64,000 nt of DNA from Microbacterium atlanticum. Its GTDB lineage: Bacteria > Actinomycetota > Actinomycetes > Actinomycetales > Microbacteriaceae. Below the pieces are notes generated by a model. It was given only the letters and a program-made list of their open reading frames with translations, had not been told where the DNA came from and ran no database searches. The translations under genes and the position numbers were made by a program. Shown here one piece after another: positions 1-9,140 of the stretch; within the stretch, counting starts at the first letter, position 1, and each line of letters opens with the position of its first letter. Location of the stretch: the NCBI RefSeq assembly GCF_015277815.1, contig NZ_CP063813.1, positions 1,178,001 to 1,242,000 of the forward strand, in the 5' to 3' direction.

Positions 1-1
1 C

Positions 2-1018
2 GGCGACGTGCAGGCGTTCATCCAGTACTCCCGTCAGTTCACGCAGCCCCTCAGCCAGCTGGGATCCATGGCCAACCTGCTGCAGTCGGGCGTAGCCAGC
101 GCCGAGCGCGTGTTCGAGTTCCTCGACGAGCGCGAGCAGGACCCCGACCCCGATCCCGCCGAGACGGCGCCGCCGGCGGCCGGCCGCCTGGAGTTCCACG
201 ACGTGTCGTTCCGGTACGAGGCGGACACCCGCCTCATCCAGGGGCTGTCCCTCGCGGCGCAGCCCGGCAGCACGGTGGCCATCGTCGGCCCGACCGGAGC
301 CGGGAAGACCACGCTGGTCAACCTCATCATGCGGTTCTACGATGTCGACGCCGGGCGGATCACGCTCGACGGCGTCGACACCCGGCGCATGACCCGCGAC
401 GACCTGCGCGCCCGCACCGGCATGGTGCTGCAGGACACCTGGCTGTTCTCCGGCACCATCAGGGACAACATCGCCTACGGTCGACCGGGTGCCACCGAGG
501 AAGAGATCGCCGCCGCGGCGCGCGCCGCGTACGTCGATCGCTTCGTGCACGCGATGCCGGACGGGTACGACACGATGCTCCACGACGAGGCGACGAACCT
601 CAGTGTCGGAGAGCGGCAGCTGGTGACCATCGCCCGGGCATTCCTGGCAGATCCTCGCATCCTGATCCTCGACGAGGCGACCTCGTCGGTGGACACCCGC
701 ACCGAGCTGCTCATCCAGCGGGCGATGTCGCGCCTGCGCACAGACCGTACGGCGTTCGTGATCGCGCATCGGCTGTCGACCATCCGCGAGGCGGACCTGA
801 TCCTCGTGATGGAGGAGGGCGTCATCGTCGAGCAGGGCACGCACGGGGATCTTCTCGCTGCGCGGGGCCCGTACTGGCGCCTCTACAACGCGCAGTTCGA
901 GGGTGCCGCCGAGGACGAGGAGCAGCCGCAGGTGACGAGCGTGCCGCCGGCTCCGCCGCCGACGACCGGGCAGATCGTCGTGGAGGCGCTCGCCGAGTCC
1001 GAAGAGGCCCTCGAGTAA
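2..1018 (+). CDS. ABC transporter, permease/ATPase half (C-terminal part)
   Basis: The C-terminal 338 residues of an exporter-type ABC protein; the frame is open to the left edge, so the gene begins outside the window. The visible part starts in the last membrane-domain helix and coupling region, then a nucleotide-binding domain from about residue 60: Walker [10 protein letters not shown], a Q-loop near MVLQDTW, a signature motif LSVGERQ in place of LSGGQ, Walker B ILILDEA and the switch histidine in IAHRLS. A 40-residue acidic/Pro-rich tail follows. It probably pairs with an upstream half-transporter as a heterodimeric exporter in the membrane (inference; the partner is not visible). The substrate cannot be told. 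The LSVGE variant is common in actinobacterial exporters, so I do not read it as inactivation. Confidence 0.93.
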   Translation, partial: GDVQAFIQYSRQFTQPLSQLGSMANLLQSGVASAERVFEFLDEREQDPDPDPAETAPPAAGRLEFHDVSFRYEADTRLIQGLSLAAQPGSTVAIVGPTGAGKTTLVNLIMRFYDVDAGRITLDGVDTRRMTRDDLRARTGMVLQDTWLFSGTIRDNIAYGRPGATEEEIAAAARAAYVDRFVHAMPDGYDTMLHDEATNLSVGERQLVTIARAFLADPRILILDEATSSVDTRTELLIQRAMSRLRTDRTAFVIAHRLSTIREADLILVMEEGVIVEQGTHGDLLAARGPYWRLYNAQFEGAAEDEEQPQVTSVPPAPPPTTGQIVVEALAESEEALE

Positions 1019-1023
1019 CCCAC

Positions 1024-1029
1024 TAGTAT
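1024..1029 (+). promoter_or_regulatory. Probable -10 box for the PP2C gene
   Basis: TAGTAT lies 52 nt ahead of the GTG start, right after the ABC gene's stop. It predicts a leader of about 45 nt carrying a purine-rich ribosome site (AGAGGA) near the start. Confidence 0.45.
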
Positions 1030-1081
1030 GTGAGGACGCGGAGGCGACGGGCTTCCGCGGCAGCGACGAAGAGGACACGGC

Positions 1082-1888
1082 GTGCCCGAGGTATCCACCC
1101 AGTCGCTCACCGTTGCGGTCCCTGGCGGTGCGCTGGAGCTCGCGTGGGCGGCCGTCACCGACACCGGTCGCCGTCGCGAGGTCAACCAGGATGCCGTGTT
1201 CGCGGAGTACCCGCTGTTCGTCGTCGCCGACGGCATGGGCGGACACGTGGGCGGCGAGATCGCCAGCGCGAGCACCATCGACCGCCTGCGGGCGGTCGCC
1301 GGCAGCGGCAACGTCAGCCCCAAGACCATCGAGAAGGCGCTGGCGCGAGCGGTGAAGGACATCGCATCCCACCCCGAGGCGACCGACGACGGCACCGGCA
1401 CGACGGTCACCGGCGTCTTCCTCGACACGTCGGGCGACGCACCCCACTGGGTGACGCTCAACATCGGGGACTCCCGCGTCTACCTGGTGCGCGACGGCGC
1501 CATCGTCCAGATCACGACCGACCACTCGGTGGTGCAGGAGCTGGTCGCCGCGGGCCGACTGAGTCCCGAAGAGGCCGAGAACCACCCGTACGGCAACGTG
1601 ATCACGCGTGCTGTCGGGCCGAGCGAGGGTGTCACGCCCGACTACGTGCGCCTCGACGTCCTCGAGGGGGACCGGTTCGTGATCTGCTCGGACGGACTGA
1701 CCAAGGAGCTCACCGACTACGGCATCCGCCATTTCCTCGACGAGAACGCCGACCCCGCCGACGCGGTGACGGCGATGCTCGACGCGGCACTCGAGAACGG
1801 CGGGCGCGACAACATCACCATCGTGGTGCTGGACGTCGGACGACCCTCCGACGCCGCCCACGGCGGTTCCTCCACAGCCGGGGAGTGA
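1082..1888 (+). CDS. PP2C-family protein serine/threonine phosphatase
   Basis: A soluble metal-dependent (Mn/Mg) protein phosphatase of 268 residues, the size of a bare PP2C catalytic domain. Visible PP2C motifs in order: VNQD near residue 35, VADGMGGH near 48-55 (metal-binding Asp and Gly), GTGTTV, NIGDSRVYL, SDGLTKEL with a further metal Asp, and RDNITIVV near the C-terminus. There is no membrane segment or sensor domain. In actinobacteria such enzymes counteract Ser/Thr kinases that phosphorylate FHA-domain proteins, and they often sit near type VII secretion genes. The next gene is an EssC/FtsK-type ATPase, so a link to that system is possible (inference). The GTG start follows a short purine-rich site. 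Confidence 0.93.
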   Translation: MPEVSTQSLTVAVPGGALELAWAAVTDTGRRREVNQDAVFAEYPLFVVADGMGGHVGGEIASASTIDRLRAVAGSGNVSPKTIEKALARAVKDIASHPEATDDGTGTTVTGVFLDTSGDAPHWVTLNIGDSRVYLVRDGAIVQITTDHSVVQELVAAGRLSPEEAENHPYGNVITRAVGPSEGVTPDYVRLDVLEGDRFVICSDGLTKELTDYGIRHFLDENADPADAVTAMLDAALENGGRDNITIVVLDVGRPSDAAHGGSSTAGE

Positions 1889-1955
1889 CGCCGCCGCGTC
1901 CACAGATCCGGGGGGGGGCACCCGACGCCCACCGCGGCCGCGGTTCGCTGGAGGC

Positions 1956-4826
1956 ATGCAGGCGCTCGCTTCCCCCGCCACCACGGCTCCGTCCACGCCC
2001 GACGACGAGCCGCTGACCCTGCCGCCGGCCTGGTCGTCGCCGGCTCGGCCGCCGCTCCCCGTCGTCGCCGCCGTCGTCCCGGTCGTCGGCGCCGGGGGTC
2101 TGTGGCTGGTCACAGGATCGATGTACTCGCTGTGGTTCGCGCTCCTCGGCCCCCTCATCGCGGCGGCGGCCGTGTTCGACGCCCGGCGTGCGGCACGCCG
2201 GGCCGGCCGTCGTGCCGCGGCAGAGGCGGCGCGCGCACGCACCACTGTCTCGTCCGCGGTGGCCACGCGTCACCAGGCCGAGCGGACGCAGCTGTGGGCC
2301 CGTCATCCCGACGCTGCCCGGCTCCTCCAGCGGCCCGGCGACGTCTGGCGCACGGGACGGACGACGGCCCTCGTCGTCGGAGAGGGCGAGCGCGCGAGCG
2401 CGGTGCGCGTGAGCGGTGGAGACGGCGACCCGGATGCCGCGGCCCTGCGGCGGCGCGCCGCGCGCGTGGACGGCGCCCCCGTCACCGTCCCGCTCGACAG
2501 CGGGGTCGCCGTCGTGGGCGGTGAGACGGTGGGCGCCGCCGTGCAGCGCGCCCTCGCGCTGCAGCTGTGCCTCGCGCTCGCGCCGGGCGATCTGCGCATC
2601 GTGGGCTCGCTCGGCCGGGGACTGGAGTGGGCGGAGGAATTGCCGCACCGCGCTGCCGCCGCGGGCTCCGCACTCGCGATCGTCGCGCCGGGCGAGCTGG
2701 TTCCCGCCCACGCCGACATCGTCATCGCGCGCTGCCGGCCGGGCGACCCGCCGCCTCCGCGCTGCCAGGCGGTCGTGACGGTGACCTCGCCGTCGTCCGC
2801 ACGCCTGGAGTACGGCGGTGAGGTCGCCGCGATCCGGGTCGAAGCGGTGTCCCGCATCCAGGCCGAGGAGATCGCGGCCGCCCTGGGCGCGCGCGCCGTG
2901 GCGAGCCTCGGCATGACCCGCACTGACGACGGGCCGATCCCGCTGTCCCCGCTCCTGACCGCGACGCCCCCGGCGCTCGGGCGCGGACTGCCCGCCGTGA
3001 TCGGCGTGGCGGACGGCGACCCGGCGATCGTGGATCTGGTCGCCGACGGCCCCCACGCCGTGGTCGCCGGGGTCACCGGTGCGGGCAAGAGCGAGCTGCT
3101 CATCACGTGGATCCTGGCACTGTGTGCGACCCGGTCGGCCGACGAGGTGACTTTCCTCCTCGCCGACTTCAAGGGAGGCACCGCTTTCGATGGGCTCGCC
3201 GGCCTTCCGCACATCGCCGGCGTCATCACCGACCTCGACGGCTCGGGAGCCCGTCGGGCCATCGACAGCCTCCGAGCCGAGCTGCGGCGCCGAGAGGCGG
3301 CCATCGCCGCCGCCGGCGCCCGCGACATCGTCGACCCGCGGGTGGCACTCCCGCGGCTGGTGGTCGTCGTCGACGAGTTCGCCGCGCTGCTGGCCGACCA
3401 GCCCGAGCTGCACGGACTCTTCGCCGACCTCGCGGCCCGAGGTCGGGCGCTCGGCATCCATCTCGTCCTCGGCACCCAGCGCGCGGCCGGGGTGATCCGC
3501 GAGAACCTCCTCGCCAACTGTCCGCTGCGGATCAGCCTGCGGGTGACGGATGCCGCCGACAGCCGCGCCCTGCTCGCAACCGACGACGCTGCACGGCTGC
3601 CGGGCGGCGTCGCGGGCCGGGGCGTGGCGTACGTCCGCCGGGCGGGCGATGCGCATCCGCAGCCGGTGCGGATCGCGCTGTCCGGCCCGCAGGACGTCGC
3701 GGCGGCGGGACTCCGGGGCGGCGCGGTCGCATCGCCGCGACCATGGCTGCCCGAGCTTCCCTCGGCGCTCGGGCTCGATGAGCTCATCAGCCGCGCGGCT
3801 GCCGAGGCGCACGAGCCCGGCGCGGTGCTGCTCGGGGTCGCCGACGAGCCCGACCGGCAGCGGCAGCCGGTCGTGGCGGTCACGGCCCGCGATCGGACGG
3901 TCCTCGTACTCGGCGGAGCGGGCTCGGGCGTCACGAATGTGCTGGACCTGATCCAGGCGCAGGCGCCGGGAGCCGTCGAGCGGGTGCCCACCGACCTCGA
4001 GGGGATGTGGGACGCCGTGGCGCGGCTGTCGGACGAGATGCCGGCGCCGGGGACGATCGTGCTCATGGACGACCTCGACGCCGTCGCGCTGCGCTTCCCT
4101 CCCGAGCACGCGCAGATCGTGCTGGAACGAGTCGAGCTGCTCGCTCGGCGGTCGGGCGACACCGGGGTGCTCGTCGTCGCCGGAGCGCACCGCGTGACGG
4201 GTGCCGTGTCGAGGGTCGCCGAGCTGTTCGCCCGCCGCATCGTGCTCCCGTTCGCGACGCGCCTGGACCACGCCGCTGCGGGAGGCGATCCCGGCGCCCA
4301 TGACCCGTCCGCTCCGGCCGGTCGCGGACGACTCGACCGGCGCACGGTGCAGTTCGCCCTCGCCCCCGCGACGCCGGCCACCCCCGCGGCACGGGTCACC
4401 ACCTGGGTGCCGGATGCCGGGCTGACAGGTCTCGTGGCGCGTCGGTCCCCGGCCGGGCGGCGCGCGCTCGCCGCCTGGACGCAGCGCGGCATCGCCGTCC
4501 TGGGCCTCGACGAGTACGTGGCCGAGCCGGGACTCGTCGCACAGGGGCCCGTCGTGGTGGCCGGAGAACCGGACGACTGGCAACGGCACTGGCGGCTGCT
4601 CGCCGACATCCGCGGGGACCACCGGCTCATCGTCGACACATCCTGCGCGGCCGAGCTCCGGGCACTCGCGGGCTTCCGCGGCGTCGCGCCGTACTGCGAG
4701 CTCGGCCGCGCGCGGGCGTGGCTGATGGAAGCCGGCGGCGATCCCGTGCGCATCGTCCTCCCCGACGCCGATGTCGAACCGAACCGTCGGGTCGGGGCAT
4801 TGACCGACGATCACCGGGCCACCTAG
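1956..4826 (+). CDS. FtsK/SpoIIIE-type ATPase (EssC/EccC-like)
   Basis: 956 residues. Two hydrophobic segments (about residues 33-75) anchor it in the membrane, followed by a basic, Ala/Arg-rich stretch and two FtsK/SpoIIIE modules. The first (from about residue 340) has an intact Walker A, GVTGAGKSE, near 370, and Walker B VVVVDEFAALL near 470. The second has GGAGSGVTN near 650 at the Walker A position, with the lysine missing, and VLMDDLDAVAL as Walker B, so it probably does not hydrolyse ATP. This pattern of an active first motor and degenerate later motors is known for type VII secretion ATPases. It is shorter than EccC/EssC (about 1,300-1,500 residues) and no WXG100 or other secretion gene is in view. 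GGAGG sits only 1 nt from the ATG, too close for a good Shine-Dalgarno site. The TAG stop forms part of the next gene's -10 box. Confidence 0.85.
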   Translation: MQALASPATTAPSTPDDEPLTLPPAWSSPARPPLPVVAAVVPVVGAGGLWLVTGSMYSLWFALLGPLIAAAAVFDARRAARRAGRRAAAEAARARTTVSSAVATRHQAERTQLWARHPDAARLLQRPGDVWRTGRTTALVVGEGERASAVRVSGGDGDPDAAALRRRAARVDGAPVTVPLDSGVAVVGGETVGAAVQRALALQLCLALAPGDLRIVGSLGRGLEWAEELPHRAAAAGSALAIVAPGELVPAHADIVIARCRPGDPPPPRCQAVVTVTSPSSARLEYGGEVAAIRVEAVSRIQAEEIAAALGARAVASLGMTRTDDGPIPLSPLLTATPPALGRGLPAVIGVADGDPAIVDLVADGPHAVVAGVTGAGKSELLITWILALCATRSADEVTFLLADFKGGTAFDGLAGLPHIAGVITDLDGSGARRAIDSLRAELRRREAAIAAAGARDIVDPRVALPRLVVVVDEFAALLADQPELHGLFADLAARGRALGIHLVLGTQRAAGVIRENLLANCPLRISLRVTDAADSRALLATDDAARLPGGVAGRGVAYVRRAGDAHPQPVRIALSGPQDVAAAGLRGGAVASPRPWLPELPSALGLDELISRAAAEAHEPGAVLLGVADEPDRQRQPVVAVTARDRTVLVLGGAGSGVTNVLDLIQAQAPGAVERVPTDLEGMWDAVARLSDEMPAPGTIVLMDDLDAVALRFPPEHAQIVLERVELLARRSGDTGVLVVAGAHRVTGAVSRVAELFARRIVLPFATRLDHAAAGGDPGAHDPSAPAGRGRLDRRTVQFALAPATPATPAARVTTWVPDAGLTGLVARRSPAGRRALAAWTQRGIAVLGLDEYVAEPGLVAQGPVVVAGEPDDWQRHWRLLADIRGDHRLIVDTSCAAELRALAGFRGVAPYCELGRARAWLMEAGGDPVRIVLPDADVEPNRRVGALTDDHRAT

Positions 4827-4829
4827 CGT
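4824..4829 (+). promoter_or_regulatory. Leaderless-type -10 box (APC permease)
   Basis: TAGCGT, 6 nt before the GTG at 4836. Its first three bases are the stop codon of the FtsK-type gene. Confidence 0.6.
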
Positions 4830-4835
4830 CGCACT

Positions 4836-6401
4836 GTGGCTACTTCTCCGATCGAACTCCGGCGACCGGACGGCAAGGGACTGGCGGCGGGGACCCTCGG
4901 GCTCTGGGGCTCGACCGTCATCGGCCTCGCCTCCACGGCACCGGTCTACTCCCTGGTCGCGACGCTCGGGTTCGTGGTGCTGGCTGTCGGCGCCCAGGCC
5001 CCGATCGCCTTCGTGATCGCGTTCATCCCGATGCTCTTCATCGCGTTCGCCTATCGGGAGCTCAACAGCGAGGTGCCCGACTGCGGCACCACCTTCACGT
5101 GGGCGACCAAGGCGTTCGGCCCGTGGGTGGGCTGGCTCGGCGGCTGGGGTGTCGCCGTCGCGGGCATGGTCGTGCTGGCCAACCTCGCGCAGATCGGCGG
5201 CATCTACTTCTGGGCGCTCATCGACGGGATCGTGCGCAGCCCCGCCGACGCGCTGCTCTCCGACAACGTGCCGCTCGTGACGGCGACCGGCGTCGTCTTC
5301 ATCGCCCTCATGACCTACATCAGCTGGCGCGGCGTCGAGATCGGCGAGCGGGTGCAGAACGTGCTGCTGGCCGTGCAGTATCTGGCTCTGGCCATCTTCG
5401 TCGTCGCCGCGCTGTGGCACTTCTTCGGCGGAACCGCCCCCGACGCCACGCCGTTCGACTGGTCGTGGTTCAACCCGTTCGCCTTCACCGAGTGGAGCGG
5501 CTTCGTCGAGGCGGTCCTGCTGGCGCTGTTCATCTACTGGGGCTGGGACACGTGTCTCGCGCTGAACGAGGAGACGAAGGACCCCAAGCGCATCCCGGGC
5601 CGCGCTGCGCTGCTGACGACGGTGATCCTGCTGGTCACCTACGTCGGGGTCACCGTCGCGGCGATGATGTACGCCGGCCTCGGCGACACGGGCACGGGCC
5701 TGGGGAACGAGGCGAACGCCGACGACTTCTTCCTGGCGATCAAGGACGGCCTGCTGGGCCCGCTCGGCTGGGTGCTGGTCGTCGCGGTCATGATCTCCGC
5801 GGTGTCCTCCACGCAGACCACGATCCTGCCGACCGCGCGCGGCACGCTCGCGATGGCGGCGTACCGCGCGCTGCCGCGCAAGTTCTCCACGGTGCATCCT
5901 CGCTACCGCACGCCTTCGTTCTCGACCCTGGTGATGGGAACCGTCGCCGTCGTCTACTACGTCGGCATGACGCTCATCAGCGACAACATCCTGCAGGACT
6001 CGATCCTGTCGCTGGGGCTTGCGATCGCGTTCTACTACGCCATCACCGGCTACGCCTGCGTGTGGTACTACCGTCGCGAGCTGTTCACGTCGACGCGGAA
6101 CGTGTTCTACAGGTTCCTGTTCCCGCTGCTGGGAGCCCTCATGCTCACCTACGCCTTCGTGCAGTCGGCGATCGACATGTACGACGTCGACTACGGCTAC
6201 ACCGTGCTGCTGGGCATCGGGGGCACCTTCGTGCTCGGGGTGGGGGCGCTGGCATTCGGGGTGCTGCTCATGCTGCTGTGGTACGCCTTCCCCGGCTCGA
6301 AGCCGTTCTTCCGGGGCGAGAGCCTCAACCGCGACACGCCGGTGCTCGTGCCCGACGACCCCGCCGACTACGGGCGTTCCGTCGACGGCGGCCTGGCCTG
6401 A
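4836..6401 (+). CDS. APC-family amino acid permease
   Basis: A 521-residue integral membrane protein with about 12 hydrophobic segments, of the amino acid-polyamine-organocation superfamily. The early segment (GLWGSTVIGLASTAPVYS) has the broken first helix typical of these transporters. A basic loop (RRELFTSTRNVF) and a charged C-terminal tail face the cytoplasm by the positive-inside rule. The substrate cannot be read from sequence. Alanine dehydrogenase and an asparaginase lie just downstream on the other strand, so amino acid or amine uptake is plausible (inference). The GTG start is set by the -10 box 6 nt upstream; there is no Shine-Dalgarno site. Confidence 0.88.
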   Translation: MATSPIELRRPDGKGLAAGTLGLWGSTVIGLASTAPVYSLVATLGFVVLAVGAQAPIAFVIAFIPMLFIAFAYRELNSEVPDCGTTFTWATKAFGPWVGWLGGWGVAVAGMVVLANLAQIGGIYFWALIDGIVRSPADALLSDNVPLVTATGVVFIALMTYISWRGVEIGERVQNVLLAVQYLALAIFVVAALWHFFGGTAPDATPFDWSWFNPFAFTEWSGFVEAVLLALFIYWGWDTCLALNEETKDPKRIPGRAALLTTVILLVTYVGVTVAAMMYAGLGDTGTGLGNEANADDFFLAIKDGLLGPLGWVLVVAVMISAVSSTQTTILPTARGTLAMAAYRALPRKFSTVHPRYRTPSFSTLVMGTVAVVYYVGMTLISDNILQDSILSLGLAIAFYYAITGYACVWYYRRELFTSTRNVFYRFLFPLLGALMLTYAFVQSAIDMYDVDYGYTVLLGIGGTFVLGVGALAFGVLLMLLWYAFPGSKPFFRGESLNRDTPVLVPDDPADYGRSVDGGLA

Positions 6402-6418
6402 CGCGGCGCGCGGGGGCG

Positions 6419-7534
6419 TCAGACGAGCACGTCGTCCAGCGGCGCGAGCTCGAACCCGTGAGCCGTCGCGACGCCGGCGTTCACCACGCGCCCGGCATGG
6501 GTGTTGAGACCGCCGGCGAGCGCGGCATCCGCTCGCAGCGCCTCCACCCAGCCCCGTCGCGCGATCTGACGGATGTAGGGGAGCGTCGCGTTCGTCAGAG
6601 CAGAGGTCGACGTGTTCGGCACGGCGCCGGGCATGTTGGCGACGCAGTAGAAGATACTGCCGTGCACCGGGAAGGTGGGCTCGGCGTGCGTGGTGGGGTG
6701 CGTGTCGGCGAAGCAGCCGCCCTGATCGACCGCGATGTCCACGAGCACCGAGCCGGGGCGCATGCGCGAGACCATGTCGTTGGTGACGAGCTTGGGAGCC
6801 TTCGCACCGGGGATGAGGACCGAGCCGATGACGAGGTCCGACGCCACGACGGCACGGTCGAGGTCCAGGGGATTGGACGCGGCCGTCTTCACCCGGCCCT
6901 GGAAGTGGTCGTCGAGGTAGCGCAGTCGCTGCACGTTGGTGTCGAAGACGGTGACATCGGCCCCCATGCCGACGGCGATCACCGCCGCGTTCGCTCCGGC
7001 GACGCCGCCGCCGATCACGGTCACCGACGCCGGTCGCGTGCCGGGCACGCCCGACATCAGCAGGCCCAGACCTCCCGCCGATCGCATGAGCGTGCTGGCG
7101 CCGACCATCGGTGCGAGTCGGCCGGCGACCTCGCTCATCGGGGCGAGAAGGGGAAGTCCGCCGCCGGCGAGCTGCACCGTCTCGTAGGCGATCGCGGTGA
7201 CGCGGTCGGCGACCAGTCGCTCGGTCAGCGGGCGGTCAGCTGCCAGGTGCAGGTAGGTGAACAGCACGAGGTCGTCGCGGAAGTGGCCGTACTCGCTCGC
7301 GATGGGCTCCTTGACCTTGAGCAGCAGCTCCGCCCGGGCCCACACCTCCGCCGCGTCGGCGAGCATGTGCGCGCCGGCGGCCTCGTACTCGGCGTCGGGC
7401 ATCGACGACCCCTCGCCCGCGCCGCGCTGCACGAACACCTCATGGCCCGCCGCCACCAGGTCGTGCACGCCTGCGGGGGTGAGCGCGACCCGGTACTCGT
7501 TGTTCTTCACTTCGGTGGGGACGCTGATCCTCAT
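6419..7534 (-). CDS. ald: Alanine dehydrogenase
   Basis: Reversible NAD-dependent oxidative deamination of L-alanine to pyruvate and ammonium, in the cytoplasm. 371 residues, the family's normal size. The N-terminus MRISVPTEVKNNEYRVALTP carries the substrate-binding arginine; LLKVKEP holds the lysine and LFTYLHLA the catalytic histidine. The NAD-binding loop GGGVAGANAA follows near residue 175, with the conserved Asp further on in VDIAVDQGG. The ATG is chosen because of this family N-terminus and an AAAGGA ribosome site upstream. It lies 56 nt downstream of the asparaginase gene on the same strand, so the two may be co-transcribed. The short gap contains two direct copies of GGAGCGC, one inside the palindrome GAGCGCTC (7562-7569). 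Confidence 0.97.
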   Translation of the reverse strand: MRISVPTEVKNNEYRVALTPAGVHDLVAAGHEVFVQRGAGEGSSMPDAEYEAAGAHMLADAAEVWARAELLLKVKEPIASEYGHFRDDLVLFTYLHLAADRPLTERLVADRVTAIAYETVQLAGGGLPLLAPMSEVAGRLAPMVGASTLMRSAGGLGLLMSGVPGTRPASVTVIGGGVAGANAAVIAVGMGADVTVFDTNVQRLRYLDDHFQGRVKTAASNPLDLDRAVVASDLVIGSVLIPGAKAPKLVTNDMVSRMRPGSVLVDIAVDQGGCFADTHPTTHAEPTFPVHGSIFYCVANMPGAVPNTSTSALTNATLPYIRQIARRGWVEALRADAALAGGLNTHAGRVVNAGVATAHGFELAPLDDVLV

Positions 7535-7590
7535 CGTGTGATCCTTTCCGCTCCGCCGTTGGAGCGCTCGGGCTCCTCGTGGGAGCGCCT

Positions 7591-8580
7591 CTAGAAAGCC
7601 GGGCGGATGGCCCCGACATCCTGTCCGCCGCCGGTGACGGTCAGCGCAAGCCTCGACATCGTCCCGGCGACGTCCGCGGCCGCCAGCGCACCGTGGCGCT
7701 CCAGCAGTCGCAGCGCGACCGCGGTGGCCGCGCGGCCGCTGCCGTCCAGCATCTTGAGTGCGACGGTGGTGCCGTCGGGCGCGACCATCACCATGACGCC
7801 CTCGGCACCGCCCTTGGCGAAGACGCCGAGCCGCTCGATCACGATCGTGTCGGGGCGGGCGGGGCCGTCGATCGTCCAGGGCGCCGCGCGGACCGCCTCG
7901 ACGAGTGCTCCCGCGCTGCGGTGCAGCGCGAACGGGGAGGTCGTGGACGACGTGCCGATGCGGTGGATCGCCCGCGCCAGCCCGAACAGCGTCATCGCGT
8001 ACACCGGGGCGCCGCATCCGTCGACGGCGACCGCGGCCGCCTTCTCGCCGGTGAGCCGCTCGACCGTATCGCGGATCAGCTGCTGCACCGGGTGTTCGGG
8101 CGACAGGTACCCCGCGGGATCCCAGCCGTTGACGACGCTCGTGAGCAGCATCGCGGCGTGCTTGCCCGAGCAGTTCATGCGGACGCGCTGGGGCTGACCG
8201 AGCTCCCGGACGAGGTCGTCGCGTGTGGCGGTGTCACCGGGCCAGGCGGCGGGGCAGCCGAGGGCGTCCTCGCTGAGCTCTGCGGCGGCGAGGATCTCAC
8301 GCACCACCGCGACGTGGCGGTCGGTGCCGGAGTGGCTGGCGGTGGCCAGCCCGAGCCGCTCGCCCTCGAGGGGAGCGCCGGCCGACAGGCACGCGAGCGC
8401 CTGAAGCGGCTTGAGCGACGAGCGCGGGAGGATGAGGGACGAAGGATCGCCGAGCTTCTCGGCGATGGCCCCGTCGGCGCTCAGGACGATGGCGATCCCG
8501 GCGTGCCGGGACTCGATGAAGCCGCTGCGGTCGACGACGGCGAGCTCGACGGCGTCGGCTGCGGCGAAGGTCTGCGGCAC
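7591..8580 (-). CDS. Asparaginase (Rhizobium-type family)
   Basis: 329 residues of the serine-lysine asparaginase family related to Rhizobium etli asparaginase, unrelated to the E. coli AnsA/AnsB fold. Conserved blocks are SSLKPLQA near residue 54 (the Ser/Lys pair), NCSGKHAAML near 135 and DGCGAP near 188. The expected reaction is L-asparagine to aspartate plus ammonia, in the cytoplasm, since no signal peptide is seen. Alanine dehydrogenase follows on the same strand, and an aspartate ammonia-lyase lies far away at 60.2 kb. The GTG start is fixed by a -10 box TAGGCT exactly 6 nt upstream; it is divergent from the OsmC gene. The family assignment is secure; substrate preference has not been tested. 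Confidence 0.88.
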   Translation of the reverse strand: MPQTFAAADAVELAVVDRSGFIESRHAGIAIVLSADGAIAEKLGDPSSLILPRSSLKPLQALACLSAGAPLEGERLGLATASHSGTDRHVAVVREILAAAELSEDALGCPAAWPGDTATRDDLVRELGQPQRVRMNCSGKHAAMLLTSVVNGWDPAGYLSPEHPVQQLIRDTVERLTGEKAAAVAVDGCGAPVYAMTLFGLARAIHRIGTSSTTSPFALHRSAGALVEAVRAAPWTIDGPARPDTIVIERLGVFAKGGAEGVMVMVAPDGTTVALKMLDGSGRAATAVALRLLERHGALAAADVAGTMSRLALTVTGGGQDVGAIRPAF

Positions 8581-8586
8581 CGTGCC

Positions 8587-8592
8587 AGCCTA
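8587..8592 (-). promoter_or_regulatory. Leaderless-type -10 box (asparaginase)
   Basis: TAGGCT read on the minus strand, 6 nt before the GTG at 8580. It is back to back with the OsmC promoter. Confidence 0.6.
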
Positions 8593-8620
8593 CCCTCGAG
8601 CCGCCGATGGGCCCGCATGA

Positions 8621-8626
8621 CAGACT
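8621..8626 (+). promoter_or_regulatory. Weak leaderless-type -10 box (OsmC)
   Basis: CAGACT, 6 nt before the ATG at 8633. It differs from TANNNT only in its first base. Confidence 0.35.
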
Positions 8627-8632
8627 GTGCTC

Positions 8633-9109
8633 ATGTGGGGCGAGCATCGATACTCCGTCCGGACGACCTGGACGGGTGATCGGGGCACCGGCACCTCCGG
8701 GTACCGCGACTACGACCGCTCCGCGACCATCGAGATCGACGGAAAGCCGACCCTCCTCGCCTCATCCGACAAGCCGTTCCGCGGCGACCGCTCCCGGTGG
8801 AACCCCGAGGACATGCTCCTCGCGGCGCTCAGCGAGTGCCACCTGCTGTCGTATCTGCACGCCTGCGTGACCGCCGGCGTGGTGGTGGTCGGCTACGAGG
8901 ACGAGGCATCCGGCCTCATGGTCGAGGACGGACACGGCGGCGGCGCATTCCGCGAGGTCGTGCTGCGGCCGCGCGTGACGGTGGCGGACGCGTCGATGAC
9001 GGATGCCGCCACCGCCGCGCACGCGCAGGCCCACGAGTGGTGCTTCATCGCGAACTCGGTGAACTTCCCGGTGCGGCACGAGCCCACGATCCTCGTCGCC
9101 GGCGCCTGA
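8633..9109 (+). CDS. OsmC-family protein
   Basis: A 158-residue protein of the OsmC/Ohr superfamily, which reduces organic or fatty-acid hydroperoxides using two cysteines. The first cysteine is in LSECHLLSYLHAC near residue 65 and the second in HEWCFIANS near 141, spaced as in the family. RWNPEDMLLAALSECHL is the usual family block. In-frame codons allow a start at 8627, but 8633 (MWGEHRY) fits the family N-terminus better and lies 6 nt after a CAGACT box. It is transcribed divergently from the asparaginase gene. Whether it is true OsmC, Ohr or a YhfA-like subgroup cannot be settled here. Confidence 0.88.
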   Translation: MWGEHRYSVRTTWTGDRGTGTSGYRDYDRSATIEIDGKPTLLASSDKPFRGDRSRWNPEDMLLAALSECHLLSYLHACVTAGVVVVGYEDEASGLMVEDGHGGGAFREVVLRPRVTVADASMTDAATAAHAQAHEWCFIANSVNFPVRHEPTILVAGA

Positions 9110-9140
9110 CGCCCGCCTTCCGTCGGCTCGCGGGCACGGG

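Noticed and set aside
1889..5897. Another long minus-strand open frame opposite the FtsK-type and permease genes
   Set aside because: Composition is that of an antisense shadow (Arg/Asp/Glu/Gly repeats), and both genes on the + strand have clear family matches.
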